From NCBI RefSeq assembly GCF_003443735.1, contig NZ_CP031969.1, forward strand, positions 6,200,001 to 6,264,000: DNA of 64,000 bases. The letters run 5' to 3'. Positions within the stretch are counted from its first letter, which is position 1. Each line of letters starts with the position of its first letter. This DNA comes from Streptomyces sp. CC0208. GTDB taxonomy: Bacteria; Actinomycetota; Actinomycetes; Streptomycetales; Streptomycetaceae. The position numbers and the translations under genes are program-made. This document shows positions 56,517-64,000 of the stretch, one piece after another. A model generated the notes under the pieces. That model searched no databases. It saw nothing but the letters and a program-made list of their open reading frames with translations, and was not told the origin of the DNA.

Positions 56517-58550
56517 ATGGCCGCGGACGCGCACGGTATGACGGAGGATGTGCGAGACACGGGAGAACACCACGTGTCCGGCAACGTCCTCGTCTCGATC
56601 GGGGCCCTGCTGCTCGGCATGCTGCTCGCCGCGCTGGACCAGACGATCGTGTCCACCGCGCTGCCCACCATCGTCAGCGACCTCGGCGGCATGGAGCATC
56701 TGTCCTGGGTGGTGACGGCCTATCTGCTGGCGTCCACGGCGGCGACACCGCTGTGGGGCAAACTCGGTGACCAGTACGGGCGCAAGCGGCTGTTCCAGAC
56801 CGCGATCGTGATCTTCCTGATCGGCTCCGCGCTGTGCGGCATGTCCCAGGACATGACCCAGCTGATCGCCTTCCGGGCCCTGCAGGGGCTGGGCGGCGGC
56901 GGGCTGATGGTGCTGTCGATGGCGATCGTCGGCGATCTCGTCCCACCGCGCGAACGCGGGCGATACCAGGGGCTGTTCGGGGCGGTGTTCGGGGCGACGA
57001 GCGTGCTCGGACCCTTGCTGGGCGGCCTCTTCACCGAGCATCTGAGCTGGCGGTGGGTGTTCTACGTCAACCTTCCGGTGGGCGTGGTCGCGCTGGCCGT
57101 GATCGCCGTGGTGCTGCGGATCCCCCGCAAGTCGACCAAGCACGTCATCGACTACCTGGGGACCTTCCTCATCGCCGCCGTCGCCACCTGTCTGGTCCTT
57201 GTGGCCTCGCTGGGCGGCAACACCTGGGGCTGGGGATCGCCCCAGATCGTCGGACTCGCGGTGCTGGGGGTGCTGCTGGCGGTCGCGTTCGTGGCGGTCG
57301 AACGGCGGGCCGCCGAGCCCGTGCTGCCGTTGAAGCTGTTCCGGGTGCGGACCTTCACCCTGTCCGCCGTCATCAGCTTCATCGTCGGGTTCGCGATGTT
57401 CGGGGCCATGACCTATCTGCCCACCTTCCTCCAGGTGGTGCACGGAGTCTCACCGACCATGTCCGGTGTGCACATGCTGCCCATGGTGTTCGGGCTGCTG
57501 TTCTCCTCGACCCTGTCCGGGCAGATCGTCAGCCGTACCGGGCGGTGGAAGGTGTTCCCGGTGGCCGGGACCGCGGTCACCACGCTCGGGCTGCTGCTTC
57601 TGCACCGGCTCGACGAGAGCAGTTCCACCTGGGTGATGAGCCTGTACTTCTGTGTGTTCGGGCTGGGACTCGGGCTGGTCATGCAGGTGCTGGTGCTGAT
57701 CGTGCAGAACGCCGTCTCGTACGAGGACCTCGGCGTCGCCACGTCCGGCGCGACCTTCTTCCGGTCCATCGGGGCGTCCTTCGGCGTCGCCATCTTCGGT
57801 ACGGTCTTCGCGAACCGGCTCGGGGACAAGCTGGCCGAGGCCCTGCACGGGGCCCAACTGCCGCCCGGGGTCTCGGTGTCCGGGATCGAGGCCGACTCCC
57901 GGGGACTCGCTCAGCTGCCGGGCTCGCTCAGGCCCGAGGCGCTGCACGCGTACGCCTCGTCGATCACCGACGTGTTCCTCTACGCGGCGCCTGTGGCGTT
58001 CCTCGGGTTCGTGCTCGCGTGGTTCCTCAAGGAGGACCGGCTGCGCGGGTCGGTCACGGCACCCGACGTGACCGAGACGCTGGCCAGCAACCCCGTGGAA
58101 CGGTCGTCGTACGACGAGGTGTGCCGGGCGCTGTCGGTGCTCGGGACCCGGGAGGGGCGGCGGGAGGTCTACCGGGAGATCACCGCGCGGGCCGGGTACG
58201 ACCTGCTGCCCGCGTCGAGCTGGCTGGTGCTGCGGATGCGGAAGTACGGGTGGGTGGAGCCGTCGCTGCTCGCCGAGCGCACGTCCCTGCCGCTGGGCGT
58301 GATCATCGAGGCGGCGCGGCAGGTGGAGGAGCGGGGGCTGGCGACGCGGCGGGGGCTTGATCTGTTGCTCACCGAGCCGGGGGAGGAGGTTGCCGCGCGG
58401 CTCGCGGCGGCTCGGGAGGCGTCGTTGGGGGAGCTGCTGGGGGACTGGTGGGGGCCCGGTCGGCCCACCGATCTCGCGCAGCTGGTGAAGGATCTGAATG
58501 ACGAACTGTGCGGGTCTGATCGTGAGCAGCCGCATGCCTCCGGCGGTTGA
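56517..58550 (+). CDS. DHA2 MFS transporter with C-terminal winged-helix-like extension
   Basis: 677-residue protein, about 150 longer than a usual 14-helix DHA2 exporter. Residues 20-520 are the transporter: LLAALDQTIVSTALPTIVSDLGG and GKLGDQYGRKRLFQ (motif A) are plain. Residues about 525-660 are soluble: the segment SYDEVCRALSVLGTREGRREVY, then LLAERTSLPLGVIIEAARQVEERGLATRRGLDLLL has the helix-turn-helix plus wing layout of MarR/PadR-type domains. The tail may sense the substrate or bind DNA. ATG 56517 has GGGAGGA upstream. Confidence 0.85.
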   Translation: MAADAHGMTEDVRDTGEHHVSGNVLVSIGALLLGMLLAALDQTIVSTALPTIVSDLGGMEHLSWVVTAYLLASTAATPLWGKLGDQYGRKRLFQTAIVIFLIGSALCGMSQDMTQLIAFRALQGLGGGGLMVLSMAIVGDLVPPRERGRYQGLFGAVFGATSVLGPLLGGLFTEHLSWRWVFYVNLPVGVVALAVIAVVLRIPRKSTKHVIDYLGTFLIAAVATCLVLVASLGGNTWGWGSPQIVGLAVLGVLLAVAFVAVERRAAEPVLPLKLFRVRTFTLSAVISFIVGFAMFGAMTYLPTFLQVVHGVSPTMSGVHMLPMVFGLLFSSTLSGQIVSRTGRWKVFPVAGTAVTTLGLLLLHRLDESSSTWVMSLYFCVFGLGLGLVMQVLVLIVQNAVSYEDLGVATSGATFFRSIGASFGVAIFGTVFANRLGDKLAEALHGAQLPPGVSVSGIEADSRGLAQLPGSLRPEALHAYASSITDVFLYAAPVAFLGFVLAWFLKEDRLRGSVTAPDVTETLASNPVERSSYDEVCRALSVLGTREGRREVYREITARAGYDLLPASSWLVLRMRKYGWVEPSLLAERTSLPLGVIIEAARQVEERGLATRRGLDLLLTEPGEEVAARLAAAREASLGELLGDWWGPGRPTDLAQLVKDLNDELCGSDREQPHASGG

Positions 58551-58588
58551 GCGGTTGTTTGTGCGGGTCGGTGGGGGCGGGCGTTTTT

Positions 58589-58643
58589 GCGCAGTTCCCC
58601 GCGCCCCTGATGCCTGCGGCGCAGCTGCGGGTTCGGTGGGGGC
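58589..58643 (-). repeat. Interspersed repeat copy D, inverted
   Basis: Read on the minus strand it has CAGGGGCGCGGGGAACTGCGC and an adjacent CCCCCACCGAACCCGCAG module, matching copies A and B. It lies in the 265-bp gap after the MFS-fusion gene, which otherwise holds no gene. Confidence 0.6.
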
Positions 58644-58815
58644 TTGTGTAGCGCGTGCGGTGTGGTTTGGGGTCGGGGCCGGGGTGGGGGGTGTCCGTCC
58701 TCGGTCCGGCGGCTCGGCTGCTTGAGCAGGGCTCTGTGACGGACGCCGGCCGCTGCGGGCGGACACCCCCCACCCCGTCCCCTTCCCGCCGTACGCGGCT
58801 TGCGGGCCGTCGGGG

Positions 58816-59304
58816 CTACAGGGGCTTGCCCAGGGTGTGGTCCGCGTAGATGTCGTCGCTGTACGGGGCGATCTCCTTGTAGCCGAGCCTCGCGTACAGG
58901 GTCAGGGCCTCGGTCAGATCCTTGCGGGTCTCCAGGACCAGGCGGGTCGCGCCCAGGGCTCGGGCCGCGGACTCCGCCGCTGCGACGAGCAGGGGCGCGC
59001 CGCCCTTGCCGCGCAGCTCCTCGCGCACGTAGACCCTGGTGAGCTCGGCGCTTCCGTCGGGGCGCAGGCGTATGCCCGCCGTGCCGGCCGGTTCTCCCGC
59101 GTATCTCGCCACCAGTAACTGGCCTGTCGGAGGAGTCAGGTCGCTTCTGGTCTCCTTCGCCACCTCCCTCTCCAGCTCGGCCGGGTCCGTTCTGCGGTTC
59201 TCATGGAGGAGGTAGTAGCGGTCGCTGACCTCCGTGTAGTAGGCGCGCCAGAGTGCCGCTGCCGTGGGGGAGGCGGGATGTTCCGCGGTGATGGTCCAGG
59301 TCAT
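58816..59304 (-). CDS. GNAT family N-acetyltransferase
   Basis: 162-residue acetyltransferase. VYVREELRGKGGAPLLVAAAE is the acetyl-CoA-binding segment (R-G-K-G-G), and TRKDLTEALTLYARLGYKEI the conserved C-terminal part with the active-site tyrosine region. No neighbour points to a substrate. The start at ATG 59304 (MTWTITAEHP) is the only plausible one. It is divergent from the membrane-anchored helical protein. Confidence 0.88.
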   Translation of the reverse strand: MTWTITAEHPASPTAAALWRAYYTEVSDRYYLLHENRRTDPAELEREVAKETRSDLTPPTGQLLVARYAGEPAGTAGIRLRPDGSAELTRVYVREELRGKGGAPLLVAAAESAARALGATRLVLETRKDLTEALTLYARLGYKEIAPYSDDIYADHTLGKPL

Positions 59305-59371
59305 GGCTGGATTGTCGCGTACACATATGCGGAGACGGTTTGAATATACGGTTCAGGGCAACCCGGCCGTC

Positions 59372-60067
59372 ATGTCAACAGGCCTGATCATCGCTCTGAT
59401 CGTGATCGTGGCGGCCGTCCTCATTGTGGCGGCCGTCCTGTCCCTGCGTGGCCGGGGCGCGCAGCACGGCCGGGGCCTGAAGCGACGCTTCGGGCCCGAA
59501 TACGACCGTACCGTGGCCCGGCACGACGGGGACGAGAAGGCCGCCGAGCGCGAACTCGCCGAACGCGTGGAGCGGCATGGATCCCTGCGCGAGCAGCCAC
59601 TCGAACCGGCGGAGCGTCAGCGGTACGAGGACCGCTGGACGGCCGCCCAGGAACGCTTCGTCGACTCTCCTCGGGAGGCTGTCGCCGAGGCGGACCGGCT
59701 GCTCGCCGAGCTCGCCGAGGCCCGGGGCTTCCCGGGCGGCGGGCAGTACGAGGAACAGTTCAACGCGCTGTCCGTGCACCACGCGGACCACGTGCACGGC
59801 TACCGGCGGGTACACGCGGTGGCGGGTACCCGCGCGAACGTCCGGCAGGACGGCGACGGCCGGACGGACACGGAGGACATGCGCGCCGCCATGGTCGAGG
59901 CACGGGCCCTCTTCGAGGACCTCGTCGGCCCGCCGCGGAGCCGCGAGGAGTCCCGTACACCCACCGGCGAGTCCCACGCGCGCGCCGGTCAGCCCCGCGA
60001 CGGTCGTGACGACAGCCGGGGACATCTGCCATGGGCATTCAACAGGCGCCACGCGAAGGGGAGTTGA
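59372..60067 (+). CDS. Membrane-anchored helical protein of unknown function
   Basis: 231-residue protein. One transmembrane helix (LIIALIVIVAAVLIVAAVLSL, residues 5-25) is followed by a charged cytoplasmic part. A segment RFVDSPREAVAEADRLLAELA and later DMRAAMVEARALFEDLV are shared with the next gene's product, so the two have a common four-helix-like domain. The tail is hydrophilic. The next gene starts 6 bp after the stop, so they form an operon. ATG 59372 has no clear ribosome site. Confidence 0.75.
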   Translation: MSTGLIIALIVIVAAVLIVAAVLSLRGRGAQHGRGLKRRFGPEYDRTVARHDGDEKAAERELAERVERHGSLREQPLEPAERQRYEDRWTAAQERFVDSPREAVAEADRLLAELAEARGFPGGGQYEEQFNALSVHHADHVHGYRRVHAVAGTRANVRQDGDGRTDTEDMRAAMVEARALFEDLVGPPRSREESRTPTGESHARAGQPRDGRDDSRGHLPWAFNRRHAKGS

Positions 60068-60073
60068 GCTGAA

Positions 60074-60706
60074 ATGACGGATGCCACGAACAGGCCGGGA
60101 GCCGAGGGACGCACGGGCAGGGGTACGGGCAACGATCCCGCGGACGAGCACAGCCCCCTGGTGACACCCACCGAGACCGAGGCGCCGGATCTGGAGCAGG
60201 AGGGACGTCCGGCGGGCACCGCCGGCGCCGAGCGGCGTGGTGACGAGGGCGGCTTCGGCCGTGACTCCGTCGCCGGCCGGGACAAGACGTCCGGCCTCGG
60301 TCGCGGGACGGAGCGGGGGCGGGACGCCGGTTCTGCCGACGCCGTCGGCGGTGTCGGTACGGGTGTGGGCGGGGTCTCCGGCCGCGAAGGTCATGACGGC
60401 CGTGCCGGTCAAGAGGCCCGGCTGCTGCCGCACGACGAGTCCGACAAGCTCAGCGAGCGGCTCCAGCACGCCGTCGCCGGGTTCGTCGACGAACCCCGGT
60501 CCGCCGTAGAGGAGGCCGACCACGTGCTGGAGGAGGTCGCCGCCCGGTTCGCCGATGCCGTGAAGGAGCGTCGGCGCACCCTGCGCAACTCCTGGCAGAC
60601 CGGCGACGGCGGCCAGAACAAGGCCGTGAGCGCAGGCGACACCGAGCAACTCCGGCTGGCGCTGCGGGACTACCGCGAGCTGACGGAGCGGCTGCTGCAC
60701 AGCTGA
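60074..60706 (+). CDS. Soluble helical protein related to its upstream neighbour
   Basis: 210-residue protein. The first 110 residues are low-complexity, rich in Gly, Arg and Asp with repeated GRG/GTG/GVG. The last 95 residues have the domain shared with the upstream protein: AVAGFVDEPRSAVEEADHVLEEVA and TEQLRLALRDYRELTERLL. So one partner is membrane-bound and one soluble. No family is known to me. A stem-loop at 60725-60762 follows. Confidence 0.75.
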   Translation: MTDATNRPGAEGRTGRGTGNDPADEHSPLVTPTETEAPDLEQEGRPAGTAGAERRGDEGGFGRDSVAGRDKTSGLGRGTERGRDAGSADAVGGVGTGVGGVSGREGHDGRAGQEARLLPHDESDKLSERLQHAVAGFVDEPRSAVEEADHVLEEVAARFADAVKERRRTLRNSWQTGDGGQNKAVSAGDTEQLRLALRDYRELTERLLHS

Positions 60707-60724
60707 CGCCTCGTCCGTACGTAC

Positions 60725-60762
60725 GACCGGCCTGTCTCCCGAAGTCGGGGGGCAGGCCGGTC
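60725..60762 (+). terminator. Terminator after the helical-protein pair
   Basis: GACCGGCCTG and CAGGCCGGTC form a perfect 10-bp stem; TCTTGCG follows the second arm. Confidence 0.7.
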
Positions 60763-60864
60763 TTGCGTGGCTTGCGCCGGACACCGCCCTGCCGGGCGAT
60801 TTATCATGCGGCGGCGGCAGGTCAACGGGGTTGCCGCGCAAGGAACCTTTCAGGAGGAGCGCAC

Positions 60865-61257
60865 GTGCTCGAACTCACCATGGCCGTCGTCACCGCGGCG
60901 GAGGAGGGTGCCACGGCCGGTATGCAGATGGCCGACGCGCCCAGTGACCCGGGCACCGTGCTGCGGGTGGGCCGGGACAAGTCCGTGTGCCGGCTCGCGA
61001 CCCCCGACGACTGGCTGTTCGTCTCCCGGGTGCACCTGGAGTTCCTGTGCGGGCCCGAGGGCGTCTGGCAGGTGACCTGGCTCCAGGGCTCGCAGCCCGA
61101 TCCCTCGTCCGAGGTGCAGCTGGTGGCCGGGGCCTACGCGCAGCCGCTGGTCTACGGCGGCTCCGTGACCCTGCCCCGGGGCGGCAACGGTGAGATCGTC
61201 ATCCGCGACCGCACCGCCCCGCGCAGCGTCAACGTCGGCTTCTATCACGAGGCCTGA
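60865..61257 (+). CDS. FHA-domain-like protein
   Basis: 130-residue protein. LRVGRDKSVCRLATPDDWLFVSRVHLEF contains the G-R and S-R-x-H residues of FHA phosphothreonine-binding domains, and the beta-rich remainder fits a single FHA fold. Such proteins bind targets of Ser/Thr kinases. GTG 60865 has AGGAGGA upstream; ATG 60880 in frame would be a shorter choice. No kinase gene is in the window. It converges on the O-methyltransferase gene with a 9-bp gap. Confidence 0.75.
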   Translation: MLELTMAVVTAAEEGATAGMQMADAPSDPGTVLRVGRDKSVCRLATPDDWLFVSRVHLEFLCGPEGVWQVTWLQGSQPDPSSEVQLVAGAYAQPLVYGGSVTLPRGGNGEIVIRDRTAPRSVNVGFYHEA

Positions 61258-61266
61258 GCGGGACGG

Positions 61267-61938
61267 CTACGGCAGGACGCGGGCCAGCGCGAAGCCGTCG
61301 TAGCCCTTGCTGCCCACCGTCTGGATCGCCGTGGCGCTCAACCTCGGGTGCTGTCCGAGCAGTTCGAGCGCGGTGCGGGTGCCCCGGACGTCGGGGGCGG
61401 GGTTGTCGGGGTCGGCGACCCGGCCGCCCCGTACGACGTTGTCCACCACGATGAGGCTGCCCGCGCTGGTGAGCTTGAGCGCCCACTCCACGTAGTGCGG
61501 GTTGTTGGCCTTGTCGGCGTCGATGAAGACCAGGTCGAAGGGGGGCGGGTTCTCGTCGGCCAGCCGGGGGAGGGACTCCAGGGCGGGCCCGACGCGTACC
61601 TCGACGACCTTGTCGAGACCCGCGCGGGCGATGTTGCGGTTCGCGACCTCGGCGTTCTTCGGGCTGTACTCCAGTGAGACCAGGCGGCCGTCGGCGGGCA
61701 GGGCGCGGGCCAGCCAGATCGTGCTGTAGCCGCCGAGCGTGCCGAGTTCCAGGATCGTGCGGGCGCCCTGGATCTGGGCCAGGAGCTGGAGAAGCTTGCC
61801 CTGCGGCGCCGTGACGGCGATGGACGGGAGCCCGGCGGCCTCGCTGTCGCGCAAGGCCGCCCGGAGTGCTTCGTCCTCCGGGGCGAGATGGGCGGTGAAG
61901 TAGTCGTCGACGTCGTCCCAGAACTGCGACTCGCTCAT
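61267..61938 (-). CDS. SAM-dependent O-methyltransferase (CCoAOMT type)
   Basis: 223-residue enzyme. The SAM motif I is TILELGTLGGYSTIWLARALP; the acidic end of motif II is VSLEYSPKNAEVA; metal-binding residues are in FIDADKANNPHYVEWAL and IVVDNVVRGG. This matches caffeoyl-CoA/catechol-type, Mg-dependent O-methyltransferases. The gene has a striking nested inverted repeat immediately upstream and may respond to an aromatic inducer. ATG 61938 lies just inside it. Confidence 0.9.
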   Translation of the reverse strand: MSESQFWDDVDDYFTAHLAPEDEALRAALRDSEAAGLPSIAVTAPQGKLLQLLAQIQGARTILELGTLGGYSTIWLARALPADGRLVSLEYSPKNAEVANRNIARAGLDKVVEVRVGPALESLPRLADENPPPFDLVFIDADKANNPHYVEWALKLTSAGSLIVVDNVVRGGRVADPDNPAPDVRGTRTALELLGQHPRLSATAIQTVGSKGYDGFALARVLP

Positions 61939-62002
61939 ACACCTATGCCTTTCATATGCCTAGTTAGGGCAGCTAACTAGTTGCACTAAGGAATATAGGT
62001 GT
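61939..62002. promoter_or_regulatory. Nested inverted repeats before the O-methyltransferase gene
   Basis: An inner perfect repeat CTAGTTAG-N5-CTAACTAG (61960-61980) lies inside an outer perfect repeat ACACCTAT...ATAGGTGT (61939-61946 and 61995-62002). Both share nearly the same centre (61970). The sequence is much richer in A and T than its surroundings, as expected for an operator of a MarR- or TetR-type regulator. Confidence 0.65.
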
Positions 62003-62025
62003 GCTCCCGGCTCCTGTCAGGGGAA

Positions 62026-63384
62026 TTACCGCTGAGGCGGTGAGCCGGGCAGCGGCCGGCCCGCCGACTCGGTCATGAACCACACCGCCACACCGCCGAT
62101 CACGGCCGCGGCCATCATGTAGTAGGCGGGCATCATCATGTTCCCGGTCGCGCCGATCAGGGCCGTCACCACGAGCGGGGTCGTGCCGCCGAAAAGGGAC
62201 ACCGAGATGTTGAAGCCGACCGAGAGGGAGCCGTAACGCACCCGGGTCGGGAAGAGCGCGGGGAGGGCGGACGGCATCGCCGCCGTGAAGCACACCAGGA
62301 GCAGGCCCAGCGCGCCCATGCCGAGCGCGATCGCGAACAGGCTGCCCTGCCGGATCAGCAGCAGGGCCGGTACCGAGAGCAGCAGGAAGCCCGCGCAGCC
62401 CGCGGCGATCACCGGGCGGCGGCCGACGCGGTCGCTCAGGGCGCCCGCGAACGGCTGGACGACCATCATCAGCGCCATCACGGCGAGGACGACCAGCAGG
62501 CCGTGCGTCTCGTCGTACTTCAGCTCGCTGGTCAGATAGCTGGGCATGTACGACAGCAGCATGTAGTCGGTGACGTTGAAGACCAGGACCAGGCCCACGC
62601 ACAGCAGCAGGGCCTGCCACTGGCCGGTGATCATCTCGCGCAGCGGGACCTTCCGGCGGACGGACTCGGCCTTCTCGGTCTCCGCCGCGAAGGCCGGGGT
62701 CTCCTCCAGGCGCAGCCGCAGATAGAGGCCGATGGCGCCCATCGGGCCCGCGATCAGGAACGGGATCCGCCAGCCCCAGGAGACCAGGTCGTCGGTGGAC
62801 AGCAGGGCCGTCATCAACGTGACCAGGCCCGCGCCGGCGATGTATCCGGCCAGCGTGCCGAACTCCAGCCAGCTGCCGAGGAAGCCGCGCTTCTTGTCGG
62901 GGGAGTACTCGGCGATGAAGGTGGACGCGCCCGCGTACTCGCCGCCGGTCGAGAATCCCTGGACCAGGCGGGCGACCAGGAGCAGCAGCGGGGCGCCGAC
63001 GCCGATCGTGGCGTACGACGGGATCAGGCCGATGGCGAAGGTGCCGGCCGCCATCATGATCATGGTCACCGCGAGGACCTTCTGGCGGCCCACGCGGTCG
63101 CCCAGCGGGCCGAAAACCAGGCCGCCGAGGGGGCGGACCAGGAAGGCCGCGGCGAAGGCGCCGAACGTCGACAGGAGCTGGGCGGTCGGATTGCCGGACG
63201 GGAAGAAGACCTTGCCCAGGGTGACGGCGATGTAGCTGTAGACGCCGAAGTCGAACCACTCCATGGCGTTGCCCAGCGCGGCGGCCTTCACGGCGCGCTT
63301 CACGAGGGCCGGGTCGACGGCTACGGCCTCGGGGGCGCCGGGGTCGTGAGAGACGGTGTGAGAGAGGGCGGTGGCACTCGGCAA
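62026..63384 (-). CDS. MHS-family MFS symporter (ProP/ShiA-like)
   Basis: 452-residue proton symporter of the metabolite:H+ (MHS) family. AAALGNAMEWFDFGVYSYIAVTLG and GPLGDRVGRQKVL are the signature start, and RLVQGFSTGGEYAGASTFIAEYSP is the classic MHS block. It has 12 helices. Members carry proline/betaine, shikimate, citrate or alpha-ketoglutarate; which one is not evident. The start appears to be TTG 63384 with a weak ribosome site. It stands 87 bp upstream of the O-methyltransferase, on the same strand but beyond the nested palindrome. Confidence 0.92.
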   Translation of the reverse strand: MPSATALSHTVSHDPGAPEAVAVDPALVKRAVKAAALGNAMEWFDFGVYSYIAVTLGKVFFPSGNPTAQLLSTFGAFAAAFLVRPLGGLVFGPLGDRVGRQKVLAVTMIMMAAGTFAIGLIPSYATIGVGAPLLLLVARLVQGFSTGGEYAGASTFIAEYSPDKKRGFLGSWLEFGTLAGYIAGAGLVTLMTALLSTDDLVSWGWRIPFLIAGPMGAIGLYLRLRLEETPAFAAETEKAESVRRKVPLREMITGQWQALLLCVGLVLVFNVTDYMLLSYMPSYLTSELKYDETHGLLVVLAVMALMMVVQPFAGALSDRVGRRPVIAAGCAGFLLLSVPALLLIRQGSLFAIALGMGALGLLLVCFTAAMPSALPALFPTRVRYGSLSVGFNISVSLFGGTTPLVVTALIGATGNMMMPAYYMMAAAVIGGVAVWFMTESAGRPLPGSPPQR

Positions 63385-63740
63385 AACTTCGCTCGCCTGC
63401 CTTTCGACGGGGACAAGGGCAAAAAGCGACCATAGGCGGACTTGCCGGGCTTACGTGCTGCTCGGGTCCGGTCGCGGACCGTACATAAAGGTGCCGTATG
63501 CAGGTACCCCGTGCCTGGTCGGGGAGGTGCCTCCCCGGGACACATGTGATCCATCTCGCGCCTGGCTGCGCGACAGCCATCGGGACGGACTATGGTCATT
63601 CGGACAAAAACGAAGCGGACGTCAGGTGAAGCAGGCGTGGCCTGCGTCCTTCTTCCCGGACGCATGGCACGAACGGGACGAGAGGCCGACGCGGCGTGGC
63701 GAATGCGGAGCACAGGGGGACCACTGAGGTCCAGGCGCGG
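63385..63740. other. Divergent intergenic region before the MHS transporter
   Basis: This 356-bp gap holds the start signals for the transporter (leftward) and the partial gene at 63741. A short palindrome GGGGAGG-N2-CCTCCCC lies at 63521-63536. GTG 63696 is in frame with the partial gene and might extend it. No other feature is recognised. Confidence 0.35.
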
Positions 63741-64000
63741 ATGCGTGCGGCCAGGCTCGTCCTGTGGCTGGTGACGGCCGTCCTCGCCCTGCGCGAGGTG
63801 GCCGTCGTCCTCCGTACCCCCAGAGGCGAGCGGCTGACGGACCTGGAGACCTGGGTCGGCCCGGACGGTGTCCTGCATGCGAAGGGGTCGCTGTACGACT
63901 CGACGCGGTTCACCGGTACCCCGTTCGGGGGACTTGTCCTGAAGCCGCTCACCCGCGCCGCCGAACAGGCGCTCGGCTGGGGCTGGACCTTCGGCACCCT
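63741..64000 (+). CDS. Probable GT87-type membrane mannosyltransferase (3' partial)
   Basis: The window ends after 86 codons. The start has a membrane helix (LVLWLVTAVLALREVAVVL) and then LETWVGPDGVLHAKGSLYDSTRFTGTPFGGLVLKPL, which resembles the first extracellular loop of the actinobacterial DUF2029/GT87 polyprenol-phosphate-mannose-dependent mannosyltransferases. ATG 63741 is used; GTG 63696 is an alternative in frame. Most of the protein, including any further helices, lies outside the window, so the call is tentative. Confidence 0.55.
   Translation, partial: MRAARLVLWLVTAVLALREVAVVLRTPRGERLTDLETWVGPDGVLHAKGSLYDSTRFTGTPFGGLVLKPLTRAAEQALGWGWTFGT

Overview
The window is a gene-dense, very GC-rich stretch of an actinobacterial chromosome, almost certainly Streptomyces. 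The gene order SGNH lipoprotein / DUF3145 / fabF-acpP-fabH-fabD-fasR, followed by aceE-DUF3052-peroxiredoxin-terD-terD-DUF475, is what I recall from Streptomyces core chromosomes such as S. coelicolor. Starts are often GTG or TTG, and several promoters sit so close to the start codon that leaderless mRNAs are likely. I see no prophage, insertion sequence or CRISPR array.

Layout. 1-6.1 kb: end of an SGNH lipoprotein, DUF3145, and the type II fatty-acid operon fabD-fabH-acpP-fabF behind its PucR-type activator fasR, with a candidate FasR operator. 6.1-14.2 kb: pirin, a serine hydrolase, a GNAT protein, a MerR regulator with an aldo/keto reductase, a DUF4429 protein, a DUF1023-like hydrolase, and a divergent TetR/DHA2 efflux pair. 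14.4-20.0 kb: small membrane protein, potassium channel, pyruvate dehydrogenase E1 (aceE), DUF3052 and a peroxiredoxin. 20.1-29.0 kb: a tellurium/stress (Ter) region with two TerD, a DUF475/TerC-like membrane protein, a TerA-like protein and a TerD with a long tail. Divergent from the last of these is a biosynthetic module: CitE-like lyase, a large phosphoribosyltransferase-TRSP-StiP-PELOTA fusion and a HAD phosphatase.

29-33.1 kb: DedA protein, FmdB zinc ribbon, Tat-exported PhoD and a secreted S1 protease with a chitin-binding domain. 33.2-37.3 kb: a compact five-gene operon of unknown function on the minus strand. It starts from a good promoter in an unusually AT-rich leader and encodes a 62-residue peptide, an unknown 237-aa protein, two paralogous helical proteins sharing an HxxxHxxDWG motif, and a beta-lactamase-fold serine hydrolase. 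This is my best candidate for an undescribed system, possibly a peptide natural product pathway. 37.3-44 kb: coiled-coil membrane protein, DUF4097 lipoprotein, tRNA-Val(UAC), MFS exporter, YihY protein and a YCII protein.

44-50 kb: MFS transporter, a dihydrofolate-reductase-like pseudogene made by internal deletion, epoxide hydrolase, GNAT, ketopantoate-reductase-like protein, DUF2277, and a 0.5 kb gene-free stretch with degenerate repeats. 50-64 kb: DoxX, a second PhoD-like phosphatase, a secreted HNH nuclease, a yybP-ykoY (Mn2+) riboswitch ahead of an UPF0016/GDT1 exporter, HAD phosphatase, a peptidoglycan-binding protein, a DHA2 transporter fused to a winged-helix-like tail, GNAT, two related helical proteins, FHA protein, O-methyltransferase behind a large nested palindrome, an MHS-family transporter and the start of a probable GT87 mannosyltransferase.

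A short interspersed repeat (core GGGGCGCGGGG...GGGCGCGACCAGCCCC) recurs between genes at about 15.9, 55.2, 55.35 and 58.6 kb. One copy lies in frame inside the large Ter-associated fusion gene, exactly at a domain boundary.
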